The position numbers were made by a program, and so were the translations under genes. A model generated the notes under the pieces. The model was not told the origin of the DNA. It saw only the letters and a list, made by a program, of their open reading frames with translations, and searched no databases. 64,000 nucleotides of DNA from Scatophagus argus. Taxonomy: Eukaryota; Chordata; Actinopteri; Scatophagidae. This document shows positions 47,801-59,100 of this stretch, piece by piece. Location of the stretch: the NCBI RefSeq assembly GCF_020382885.2, contig NC_058511.1:18466504-18530503 (forward strand), read 5' to 3'. The number at the start of each line of letters is the position of its first letter. The stretch's first letter is position 1.

Positions 47801-50800
47801 CTGTCTCTCACCAGTTGTTGCCTGAACCTGACACGTCCGTAAGGAGCTGAGTGCTGTCGAACACTTCTCTCAAAGGGCCCTGTAGGATCTCATTGACTAC
47901 GCCCTCCTCCATGTCCACCAGCACCGCCTGTGGATTCAAATATGTGAGTAATTAGGAGAGCACATATATCTCACTTCTATTATATGCAGAGCTAACGCCT
48001 TTCACCCCTGCCGTCATTCCATAACTCCTCTTTGTAACCTTAACCAATGGATGCCAAACCTTTCATTACGCAGAATCCAACCCTGACCTTGACCCTGACT
48101 CTAAAATAAGCCGTTGCCCCTGTGAAGACCAGAAGTACTAAAAAAAATGTGCTCCTACAAGCTGTTTTCTGGTAATAGGCAGAACTTACCCTGGCCTTCA
48201 GATGTTGGATTCTCCCACCAACACCACAGGCCCCCCCACCACTTTTCCTGGGAAAGCAAAGCAAAGCAAGGACTCAAAGGACTCCAACTATATGAAGGCA
48301 CATGTCTCAATCCATATCGCAGTTACTGGATGAAGGCAGCTGTGAATACCTTGAGTCCACATTTCTGAAAAAGCTACTGAGAGCCTCGTCATACAGTCCT
48401 TTCTGCGTAGGGGAAAAACACAGGATATTAGGAGGTGCCATTAGCTGCCATGGTAACTGATAAAAATGTCTTTATGAGTGTGTTTATGAGACAGGGCACG
48501 AAAAGATTGGACTTCTCTTAAAGGATAATTCAGATTAAGCCAAAATCAAATCAAAATAACTTGACCACTGACTATTGATGCTTATTAACACAATGAGACT
48601 CCTGACAAATAATCATCAGTAAAAAATGTTCAGAAAATCATATCACTTTACCGTAATGCAGCTTTTCAGAGAAGGAAAAGACAACACCTCTGACATATCA
48701 AGATATAACCACGTTAAAAATTAAAGACAAAGTCCAGTGTCATGCTGGGACATTGATATCTGGATCCAAGTCTTATTTTCAGTACATTTCAAGTTATGGC
48801 TGTCATTCTACTTTGTTAAGACAACGTAGTTCTCAAAAATATATTGTAATACTATGATATTTTAGCTGGGAGTATTAAAGGCAGTAAATCTACGAAAATA
48901 AGACCCAGGTTGGAAATATCACTTAAATCAGAGTTAAAAGAGTCAAACTAATTGATTCAACAAGGATTCGATTTAAATCAATTTCCAAATGAACTAGTAT
49001 TTCAAATCAGAAGCATATTTTTTATTTTTGCCAGGAACATTTCATCACATAAGTCATCATTCAGTTAAATGACTATTAAAAGTGCAAATTCATTAAATAC
49101 ATTAGCATTAAGCACTATCTTCTAGAACTGCAAATAAATATTTGTATTATTATTTATTTATTGGCAAATGTCTAGATTATTATTTATTTATTTTGATCCA
49201 TATAACTTCAGAAAACTGCTCATCACAGTTTCCAAGATGCCCAAAGTGACAAGTCAGGTCTCAGCAACATCTATAAATTACACTTTATCACAGTCCAGAA
49301 CACAAAAAAATATTTAATTAACCATAGTATAGAAAACAGAAAAAAGGAGCAAAAGCTCAGATTTTAAAAGCTGGAGCCAGTAAATGTTTCACACTTGTGC
49401 TTGACAACCGAAATGATTAATCACTTATCAAAATCGTTGGTTATTCATTTCAGCCCTTCTAACCCACAAGGTGAGAAATGATTTATGAAATATCTTCCCA
49501 AATTAAATGTTAATTTTTGCAGGCAAAGGATGAATCAGAACAAATATGAGTGGAGCGGTTGGTAAGGGTGTGGATCACATGCACCACAATCATGTGGGAA
49601 AAAAGAATGGAATGCTGCCATCATTACTGTTTAATTAATTACACCTGTGCTTTCCCTGCTAGTACTTGTCAACATGTCTGTTGCAAGAAAAGCCTAGGGC
49701 TATTAAATATTTAAATAAATATTTATTGAATACAATATAAGGAAACATATAATCTAAGCTAAAAGTGTACTGACTGAGGAAGTGTGTTTGGCTCTAGCTC
49801 AAGAGTGGAGCATCTTGTTAGACAGTGTGTCTTTGCAGCACTGTGTGCATTGAGGGAAGAAACACTTCAGTATATCTTTTACTCCAGTATAAGTAGCAAT
49901 ATGCAAATTGGGGCAGCCGTGGCCTAGAGGTTGGAGAAGCGGCTTGTGATTGGAAGGTCGCCGGTTTGATTACCCCACCGGACGGGCAGGAAAAATTTGG
50001 GTGTGGTGGAGTGATAATGTCCCCACCCCCCATTAGCCGGCTGATGTGCCCTTGAGCAAGGGGCTTAATCCCCAATATGCTCCCCGGGCACTTGATGCTG
50101 CCCACTGCTCCTGTGTGTGTTTCACTGCAGGTTGCATGTGTGTGTGTGTGTTTCAATCAGTGATGGGTTAAATGCAGAGAAGTAATTTCCCAGCTTGGGA
50201 TTAATAAAGTTAAAAAAACAAAAAAACAAAAACAAAAACACAAACACACGGAACAAAATACAGTCATGTATTCAAAAACTTACTTTATCAAAATACTTCA
50301 ATTACTAATTTGTTATGCAGAAAGGATACTTCTGAATAATATATTATTGTCTACCAGTTATTAATACATTGATATTTTAATCATTTTAACGTTGCAGCTG
50401 GCAAATGTGGAGTTTATTTTAACAAATTTATATTTTAAATTTTATATTTCAGGCTATAATGCATAAGAATTTATTTGTATCTTTAAAATAAAAAGTAACT
50501 AACGATGCCAAATGAATATCCTGAAGGAACAAGGACACGAGGATGTACTCGCAGAAAGTTGCATAAAATGAAAATAGTCAAGTGTAAAGTATCTCAAAAT
50601 CGTAATTTAGTACAGTACTTTAGTAACTGCACTTTCCTATACTGACGGTGAGTGTATTAGCACTTACTTTATTGACATGGGCATGTTCTCGCAAAGCAAG
50701 ATCCCAAAACCTGCAGCCAACCTGGTTGCCACACTGTCCAACTAAAGAACACGGGTTAAAAGCACAATTAACATGGGTGAGCTTAATTCGTCCATGTAAA

Positions 50801-51037
50801 TCAGTCGTAAATCAACTCAACAAGCCAAGCAGCCATATTGAAGTTATGAGCGTTTACCTAGTTGATAGATAGTGGTGCAAACGTTACCTGACTACAAGGC
50901 TAACACAACACAGCAGACGACAGCTAGCTATAGGTAGCTATAATATTAACTCGTTTCTTGATACCAACATTAACTACTTCACTTCAAGTGACTGCACCCA
51001 CGTTTTACTCACCTTGGACAACAACTGACTGTGTCAT
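41877..51037 (-). CDS. tube1: Tubulin epsilon chain (tube1)
   Basis: Epsilon-tubulin, needed for centriole triplet microtubules and centriole stability. Twelve coding exons: 51013-51037, 50668-50741, 48350-48402, 48190-48247, 47812-47927, 46422-46543, 46021-46208, 45731-45903, 45087-45227, 43987-44127, 43054-43228, 41877-42035. All phases agree and give 474 aa against 475 in human. It starts MTQSVVVQVGQCGNQVG, the tubulin N-terminal fold. The GTP-binding signature GGGTGSGLG is split between exons 6 and 7. Epsilon-specific text includes EHCDCLQCFFLIHSMGGG, KPFDAMNNIVANLLLN and RFEGSLNMDLNEIAMNLVP; the end is LPRLSMA-like. Weak splice sites: the exon 7 acceptor is GAG and the exon 11 donor GTGCAT. 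It is head-to-head with dnal1 and tail-to-tail with ccn6. Introns hold a Tc1 relic and a SINE. Confidence 0.97.
45335..45358 (+). repeat. (TGTC)n microsatellite
   Basis: A short run of TGTC units followed by TCTC lies in the tube1 intron between exons 8 and 9. No function is implied. Confidence 0.7.
47097..47638 (+). mobile_element. Tc1/mariner-like relic in tube1 intron
   Basis: The ends are the same inverted repeat as the 13.2 kb element: left TATACAGACAAAAGTATTTG, right TACTTTGTCTATATAGTG. The interior keeps transposase text in shifted frames: FQHDCAP-like, then LDWP.QSPDLNPIQHLWDEL-like near 47,360-47,430 and [12 protein letters not shown] near 47,520-47,560. Frame breaks and internal loss make it inactive. 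It is inserted opposite to tube1 transcription, between exons 5 and 6. Confidence 0.85.
49910..50247 (+). repeat. tRNA-derived SINE in tube1 intron
   Basis: The head reads GGGGCAGCCGTGGCCTAGAG, with an A box in GTGGCCTAGAGG, and then GGTCGCCGGTTTGATTACCC with a B box. The body includes CCCTTGAGCAAGGGGCTTAA and TGCTCCCCGGGCACTTGATG, and the tail is GGGATTAATAAAGTT plus (AAAAAAC)n. The boxes are nearly intact and the tail unbroken, so it is among the younger insertions here. It lies in the intron between exons 2 and 3, antisense to tube1. Confidence 0.85.
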
Positions 51038-51420
51038 GGCTTTAATACACTGACTTAAGTCATATTTAATGGTAAAGTCTGTCGAAAGCTGTCCGCTAAA
51101 ACGGCTTTTTGAAAAAACATTTGAACGCGTCTTTTACTCGCGCCTCCACTATGTTTGGTCGAGTGCTGATGACGTGTCACCATTGCTTTATTAGAGAAAA
51201 AATCGTTCGACCGCTCACTGAGAAAAAGAATCTTTCACAAAAAGATACAGCCACTTATAGTATACGATATACACAGTAATGTTAACAAAAGCAGTCCATT
51301 GTTATTTCGTTCATGTAAGATTAAAAGATGTTATCTCAACATCCATGTCATTGTTACATTACACAGCTTGTAGGCTGCTTTTCAGTGTCATAGCAACCAG
51401 CGTAGATCTCAGCCGTCAAC
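51038..51420. promoter_or_regulatory. Shared bidirectional tube1/dnal1 promoter
   Basis: The two start codons face away from each other with 383 bp between them, so both 5' untranslated regions and both promoters must fit here. No TATA box is evident at a fitting place. An X-box-like site lies at 51,384-51,397 next to the dnal1 start, and a second half-matching site (ATGGTGAC on the minus strand) at 51,176-51,189. A CRE-like TGACGTGTCA lies at 51,170-51,179. X-boxes bind RFX factors and drive ciliary genes. Confidence 0.75.
51384..51397 (+). promoter_or_regulatory. X-box-like RFX site
   Basis: AGTGTCATAGCAAC fits the general X-box pattern RTHNYYWTRRNRAC at all but one position (G for T at position 2). 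The right half AGCAAC is an intact RFX half-site. It ends 23 bp before the dnal1 start codon, within or near the expected 5' untranslated region. Confidence 0.45.
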
Positions 51421-54112
51421 ATGGTGAGTGGTTGTTTTGTCGGACCGTTAGGAGTTGCTATTTTCTTTTATTTTAGGTAATTTATGCTGTCTTAACTGTA
51501 ACCTCAAGTAATGACTTTGCTTTGCTTGACATCACATTTAACACTATTGTCGCTGTGAGCTAACATGGGCTACCTTTAATTAGCTAGTTAGCTCACCCTA
51601 AATGTTAAATTAATAAAGTGTAACGCAGCTGGCTAACATCAACTCTGCTCTAAACACATGTGGATGTCTGTGTATATTTTGTCGTTTTTCCTATTGTTAA
51701 ATCTTAATAAAGCCAAAACCCCAAAAATGAAAATGATGAAGAAGACGGTGTATGTTAAATTCCTACAGCGTAGTAAGCAGCGTGTGTTTAATGTTACACG
51801 TTTGCTAGCTTGTCTGCAGTGGTATTTTGTTGCTGACTACATAATCGCCTCTCCCTGTCTAACTGAACTGGATAATATTCCTCCAGGCCAAAGCGACGAC
51901 TGTGAAAGAGGCACTAGTCAAACTGGTGAGTGGCATACAGATACAGCTGGAAAACACTTATACGGTGTGATGCAATTATTTATTAGTGTTCTTATAGACA
52001 CTTAGATTTCGTGAATTGAAGTTCATTTTGTAGTTCCATAACTGTAACACAGTTGTAGTTGCACCTTTTGATGTGTGTGTGTGTGTGTGTGTGTGTGTAC
52101 AGGAGGAGAAATCAGGGGAGAAAGTGAGCGAGGCTAAAGCCATAAAACTGTATGGCCAGATTCCTCCGATTGAGAAGATGGATGCATCTCTCTCCACACT
52201 CACCAACTGCGAGTGAGACCTGTAGCAACCTAAACTGCCTTTTACAACAGTTAGTCAATGTATTAGTCATTGGTTGATGTGTTCAGTATCTTGTACCACA
52301 AGGTAGAAGTAGTTGCAGTAAGTCTGCTTTTAACATTCCCATATCTAACTAAAGTGAGACAAACTTCTGAATACCTTTTTATGTTTCTGCAAGCAGTTTG
52401 GAGACATTTTAAACCATGACAGTAGTCTAGTTTAGGTCATTTATTGTCCTTGTGCATGTCCCTGATTGAAGGTACATCAAAAGTACAGACTTCAGTGCTT
52501 TGTTTTGCAGAAATTCAATTGATCAGCAACAATAATTGACAGAATAAATCCACATATTTAGCAAGTGGATCTAGTGTTTAGTCACTAATCTTTGAAATGT
52601 TATTGTACTGTATCTTCCACAGGAAGCTGTCTCTATCCACCAACTGCATTGAGAAAATAACCAATCTCAACGGCCTGAGTGAGTGAATAAATACACACTA
52701 TAACCACACACAAACACAATCTGCTGACAGATGGAAATGCTGTTGTAATGCAATGTTGGATTGTGTGCTTCCAGAGAACTTGAAGATATTGTCATTAGGA
52801 AGAAATAATATAAAGACGTTAAGTGGGCTGGTAAGTTACATATAAAACAGAATGAACACTAACTAGACTGATTTTCTTTTATCATCTCTGTCTTTTGCAT
52901 CATTCCTTGAGTCTTTTTGACACAGTTTTTATAACTTTTTCTAACTTGAAGGAATTTCAAAATTGGTTACACATGCTGTATACACATTTTGAATGAGCAT
53001 TATTATCTTTCAGTTGTGTTTCTGTCTGTTTGTGCATGTGTGTGTGTGTAGGAAGCAATAGGAGACACATTAGAGGAGTTGTGGATCTCCTATAACTTGA
53101 TAGAGAAACTGAAGGGAGTCCAGTGCATGAAGAACCTCAGAGTCCTCTACATGTCCAACAACTTGGTCAAAGAATGGGGTAAGCTACATTCAGAAATATA
53201 CACATAGCTAATTAGATTGGAAAAATTACTATGTTGTGTTTATTAATGGACATTTATGAGGCTAAGTGACCCATTTCAGAAAAAAAATCTACTTATCTAA
53301 CTCCTTCTGTTTTATTTAGGATGATAAACATGTCAGGAGTGAATTTTTTTAATATTTTTTTTCAGTGATGCAAGGTTAGCTGCATTGTCTGAGGAAGCAC
53401 AGCGGCTTCTTCATGTGTTGTGGAGAGGAAAATGCTTATCAAAACTGACACAAAGTTTAATTGAGAGTAGTAAAGGTTTCTAACTTCTTAGCAATGATCT
53501 CTTTATTTTATGGCAATTATGTTTTTAAAGCCAATGCACTGATCATTTATTAGCATTGAAAACCTCAATGTGGCCCTCTTTAATTTGGTATATGGTGTCT
53601 TCTGCGTTGGGTAGGGGAGTTTGTGAGGCTGGCTGAACTACCATGCCTTGCAGACCTGGTGTTTGTTGGAAATCCTCTGGAGGAGAAACATTCAGCTGAG
53701 GGAAGCTGGATGGATGAAGCCACTAAAAGACTACCGAATCTAAGGAAACTAGATGGTAAGAGTGTTAGCGGACATTGCTGTATAAATAACTTAACCACAA
53801 GCTAATTATTGCCATGTGATTCAGGGTAAGAAACCATTTTGGTAAAAAAATGCTGAAACACTTTAAATAGAGCAGTTTCTTCAAGAAAATTCCTATTTTC
53901 CCCATTGTAAGCACCAAATTATGTATTTCTTTCCGGGAAATGTCCCAGAAACTTTGACAAAACAATGACTGACTTTTACTCTGTCAGTTAAAGTACAAGG
54001 CACATAACAGAAATAAGTTGCTGTGTGGAAGATATGATTGGTGATTGTCTTGTTGTTTCCAGGAACCCCAGTCATCAAACAGGAAGAAGATGAGGGAGCA
54101 GGAGAGAGCTGA
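51421..54112 (+). CDS. dnal1: Dynein axonemal light chain 1 (dnal1)
   Basis: A leucine-rich-repeat light chain that binds the outer-arm gamma heavy chain and tubulin in motile cilia; human DNAL1 mutation causes primary ciliary dyskinesia. Exons: 51421-51423, 51887-51925, 52103-52212, 52623-52678, 52775-52830, 53052-53178, 53615-53755, 54063-54112. Phases agree and give 193 aa against 190 in human. The first coding exon is the start codon alone, followed by [10 protein letters not shown] as in human. Leucine-rich repeats: [40 protein letters not shown] and [11 protein letters not shown]. The cap is [13 protein letters not shown] and the tail is acidic. Two acceptors (exons 3 and 6) follow TG repeats rather than pyrimidine tracts. 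It shares a promoter with tube1 and converges on lama4. Confidence 0.97.
52072..52098 (+). repeat. (TG)n tract at dnal1 exon 3 acceptor
   Basis: About 13 TG units run up to ACAG, the acceptor of dnal1 exon 3 at 52,103. The tract replaces the usual pyrimidine tract. UG repeats in RNA are the known binding target of TDP-43-type proteins. Confidence 0.9.
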
Positions 54113-55670
54113 AAAGCACAACTATCTCCAAAACTAAAACTGTCTTCCTCAAGAGACTTTCCTTTTAAGTTTTATGTGGTTTGTAATGGTGCTTTCCTTT
54201 ATATAAAATGGGACTTTGTTACAGACTATTAACAAGCACAAAACAACCAACAAATACACAGAATGTGTATGTTTTAGATTTGAAAAGGTTTTGTGGCTTT
54301 AGGACCAGAAAGCGGTTTTAATGTGAAACTACAAGCACTTTTGCTATTTACAGTATTTTTTGGTACTGTCAAACTTTGAAGGATATTCAAGCTTAATTAC
54401 TGTAGTTTACTGAAAACTTATGTAGCCGAAAAATGCAACTAATTTACACTGTGTTTGTTTTTACGGTGCCCTTGATTTATATGATTCATTGTGTTTTAGC
54501 AAGAACTGAAGCACAGCGTATCACAGTCACACAAATAAGCAGAGACATCTGTGTGGACCAGATCATCTTGGAGCTCCATGATGCACATTCCTCTTTCCAT
54601 AACATCACCATGGAGCAATGGCCAAAGGACAGAAACTGTAGGTTAATGTTGGGTCTGTAGTTTCCATATTGTTCCTGTTCTATTAAATATGATACAAAGA
54701 TTAATGTGTGTAGCGTATCCTCATTAATTACCAATGTATGTGTGACATGATTTTAATATTTAAACATTCTACTTGAGCATTCTGTGTCCCAACAACAAGT
54801 TTCAACAAGGCCATGGTTTTCAGTCAGAAAAAAGGGGTTTGCCAACTGCAAGTCGGAAGAAAGTTGCTGCCCCCAGTGGAGGATTTTAAATATTGTTGTC
54901 GAGAGAAGAAAAAATGGAGCTGGATATTGACAGGTAGATCGTGATGCAGACTCTCTACTTGTCTATTCAAGTATAAACTGTACATATATTATCATATGTA
55001 CACATGTTACAGCAGTGTGGATGGGTAGCTGACAGATGTGGATTCAGTGTATTAAAATTTTGTTTTTGCAATACAAACAGTCTCTGAGAAGCTGAAGGAA
55101 ATGCAAAAAGTGTTGCGGCCCCATACATAACTGAATTCAATAATAAAGAGGTCTGTCCGAATACTTTTGTCTATACAGTGTACGGTAACATAGAATAAAT
55201 GAAATGAGTGTGAATATGTAGCACTTTTTCATCGAATACCTAAAATAAACATTACACCAGGACCAATAATTCAGACAGGAAAAGTACCATTACTTTCTTA
55301 ATTCTCTAGCTGTTTCCTCTAGTTGGAAAAAATCCACCTAACATGCAGTAGAGGGCAGTGTTTCCATATGTATCTCAAGTCTTAGACTATGGCAACAGAT
55401 GAGCAAAAAAAGAACAAATGATAGAATTAATACAGATTTTACAGCAGGAATAAAAAGTTCCACTTGAATAAAGTCCATCCTGTCCGTCCATGTAGTAGCT
55501 CAAGCTGATGTCACACAAGTCTAACCAACATCCGTACCCTACAGACAAAACAGCGTGCTTTCTCTCCTTATTTTCTAAAATAGTGCAACGCTGACTTGTA
55601 ATAGTCTGAAGAGAAACAAACAACAAACAAACAAAAAACAAAAGCCAAGCTCGCATGGATGTAAAATATC
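54113..55670. other. dnal1-lama4 intergenic region, including 3' ends
   Basis: This holds the dnal1 3' untranslated region (a possible ATTAAA signal at 54,682-54,687) and the spacer to the lama4 3' end. Short open frames here show no known domain. The solo Tc1 end at 55,123-55,182 is the only recognised repeat. Confidence 0.5.
55123..55182 (+). mobile_element. Solo end of the Tc1-like family
   Basis: AACTGAATTCAATAATAAAG followed by ATACTTTTGTCTATACAGTG matches the terminal 60 bp of the elements at 19.4 and 47.1 kb. No partner end was found nearby, so it is a remnant. Confidence 0.65.
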
Positions 55671-55676
55671 TTTATT
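55671..55676 (-). terminator. lama4: lama4 poly(A) signal
   Basis: AATAAA on the minus strand (ATGAATAAAGATATTTTA), 462 bp past the lama4 stop codon. It is the clearest signal in the expected interval and would place the lama4 3' end near 55,650. Confidence 0.55.
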
Positions 55677-56137
55677 CATGAGAAATAAAACAGTACAAAA
55701 AGGAAAGCTGTGAACATGAGCTTGTAGAAAAAAAATGGCCACTGAGATTATAAAGAATTGAAGTAAAGACCTTCAACTTCAGAGAGATAACTGAAGTCTA
55801 AATGTTGGACAAACCATCAGGATCAAAATGGTTCTAATCCTGAAATCTGTTTGCATTTTTCTAAGTAGTGGGTTTATTTTCTGGTTATTTTATCATTATT
55901 AGTATTATTTTCTTCAAATTTAAAGAATTTGGTCATTATTCTCAGGATGAGACATTTTCGTGTAAAACAATAACAAATAACAAATTACCTTAAAGAAACA
56001 GAAACAAGGACAAACATCTGACATAGAGTGAAAAGAACAGTGACACCACTTCTCTTAATGGTTATGCTTTACAGAAAGAGTTTTTAATGTGTTTGGTCAG
56101 TGCTGTACTGGGGACAGTGACTGGGTGGCCACAAGTG

Positions 56138-59100
56138 TTATGCCGCTGGACAAGTTCCAACGCTGACTGCTCCACTGACCAGTACAGCTTTGCTGAAGCT
56201 CACTTGGCTGTTATTGATGGTCAGGTTTCTCATACAGCCCACATAGGCCTTCCTGGTGGCAATGCTGTCTGGAAGGAACAGATCTGAGAGGAGGAAGGAG
56301 ATTATGATTAGAAAGGTGTAAGGGTATAATGGGAGAAAAGCTCCAAAACTGTGATCCTGGCTCACCTGGAGCTCCACCAATGAACACTGGCTTCCTGGTA
56401 TCCGTGGAGCTGGGGTTCAGAGGCCCCACCACATGGTTGACCTCAGAGTCCACATCCAGCTGGACCACGTTGGCATCCCGGATTACTATGATCGACCAAG
56501 GCAGAATCCATCAGTATAACCAAAACGCTTTAAAACCCAAGGTGTTTCAAGAACAAAGCACTGTGACTTATATTCCTTATTCCTGTATTCAGACATTTTA
56601 CTTAAGTACCAATACCACAATGTAAGTAAAGTAAATGTTTTGTATTTAAATGTTTACCTAAGTTAAACTATTAAAGCATTAACACAAAAATACACTAAAG
56701 CTCAGAAAGTAAAAGTGCTCACCATGTAGAATGACCCCTTTAGGCAATACAGAATTAACATGTTGCAGAATTTTAAAGGGTCACTGCAGCTATTTCACAT
56801 ATTAAGATGATTTCCTTAAAGGTCATGGTTGTGAAAACAGCCATAGAATTTCTTCTATGGCTCGGGAGAAAACCTTAAATTCCTGAATAACATCATAATG
56901 ATGCCAACAGGGTGACCGTTACCTCGGCTTGGAGATTACAAAACAGTAAGCCTGTAAAACTGTCTTCATGGATTTTGAAAGAAATGAGCATAATTTAATA
57001 TTTAATAATTTAGTAATTAAGCTTTAATGGAAGGTGGTTTCAATTCAAAAGGCTGTTACTGAGTTGCATTATGGGAAATGTAGGATGTTTCTGGAGCTTG
57101 ATCCATGTAAGGGACAAAATGTCATAACCTTTCAGTTTTTGTAGCTCAGGTTTGACCTTTTCTCAACTTTAATATTGTAGCCAGTGGATGCGAAGCTGAT
57201 TCTAACACTGTATACTATAGCAGCTATCCAGTGTATACCTGAAATTATATATTGTGTATATGATACGCATGTAACGTTGTGTATATGATACAATATGATG
57301 CTGGTAGTTCAACTAAGAGCAAGGCATCACGCTTTATCACAAAAAACTCAACTTAAATCATTTTAATGAAGTGAATGAAAAGAACCTCAAAACTGTACTT
57401 CAGTACAGCAATTGAGCAAACGTTCACATTCAATGACAGTGTTCAAAAGTGGATTTAAATCCTTATATGTACAATAGATCTGTATTAACGACACTGCCAC
57501 AATCAAGCTGAATAAAATATTTTCAGGTGAGGTTTGGCTTGCAGCACATCTGAATAAAGCTGAATAAAAAGAACTATCAATCAGAAAGAGTAGGGACTGT
57601 TCAAATAGCTTGCATTGATTTTGGGCAATGCAAATGTGTGTAATTTAAATTTTGCCACTCCAGGACAACATTTGTCATTACTTCAGATAATGAAGGTGTT
57701 AGACAGCTGCTATGGGTGTGCTCATTTGAGGGAGTTGTTAGACCAACTCATTGCTTGAATCTTTGCTTAACAGCAACAAAACTAAAAATGACATTGATGG
57801 TGTGCGGCCCTAGCCACCGTTGGCTCTTTTCCACTTTTCAGCGCTCATCTCTTTAGTTGTTTTTCTTTTAATTAGCATTTGAATGTTAAATTGGAAATGC
57901 TCACCGGTGATTCTGTGCCAGCTGCCAGCACACACACCCTGTCTTGGTGATACCTTTGTGAAGAACTCATGAGACCCATCGTTCACAAGAACCACCACCT
58001 GGAAAACAGACGACAATTATTTATCCATACTTTATAATCAGAAGATGCATTTAGGATTAACATTATCTGTCCTGAATGTGTATGGTTTTCTGGATTAGTA
58101 TGCCGTTGACTTACGTCTCCTTGATGAATGTACATGGTGAAATAGCCCTCTGCTGTGCGCACATGCAGTAGCACACCAGATGCCACACGGGGGCGAACCT
58201 CCACCACCAGCTCAAACCTTAGCCCGAGGTCAAATGTTTCATCTGAGGAAGAGAGGCAGAGAGGGCAAGATGAAGTGAGCTCTGTGTGCGTTATCTCTGG
58301 ACCTTATCTTCTTGTCGAATTAATCAGCCATGTTTCTCTGTGGTGTGAAATTACTCGACTCGCCCAACAGCTGCAGCTCAGTCCCCAACTTCCTAGGGGC
58401 CTTCACCTTCCCCCATTCTCTCCTCGGCACAGACACAATTTTACCACAGCTGCGCTGAGGGTATCAAGTTCCGTCAACCAACCAAACTCTCTCCATGCAC
58501 ACGGAATGGTGAAAGACTAGAGGGACTTGTGGGTTTCCCAAAAGGAAATTTAATGAGCCATGTAACATAACAGATGTTCAGTCTGCAAAGAGTTGCAGAT
58601 CCTGCCAAATGTCCACAGTGTCAGATTTGGGAAGAAAGGTTGCACAAACTTTGTATGCATAAAAAATGATTTCGAAAAACATTCCTGCAGTTCACTCACA
58701 GAGTTAAAGCAAGGCGTCTGGACTTGTGAAGATTGACTTGAAGACGTTTCGCTGCTAATCCAAGCAGCTTCATCAGTTCTGAAAAAACTGTCTGGTGGGG
58801 AACAAATATATACACCTCAGTGGGTGTGACTAAGTGAAACTAAATAAAACAAAGGATCTGATAGTCCTGCCAATTTGTCTAAGTTTTCAAGTCAATCTTC
58901 ACAAGTCCAGATGCCTTGCTTTAACTCTTTGAGTAAATATGACCTGGATGACTGAGAATCTCCACAGATAAATTCCTGCAGTTCATGTTGAAGCTCAAGA
59001 GGAGAACAAGTCTCTGCCTTTTCTTTTTCATTAAAAAAAAAAAGACTAGATATGTACCTAGCACGACATATCCTCCGTCTTCTGAGAAGTAAGTTCCTGC

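Noticed and set aside
54113-56137. fam229b, expected between tube1 and lama4 from the human order
   Set aside because: No frame with its sequence was found; dnal1 occupies this interval instead.
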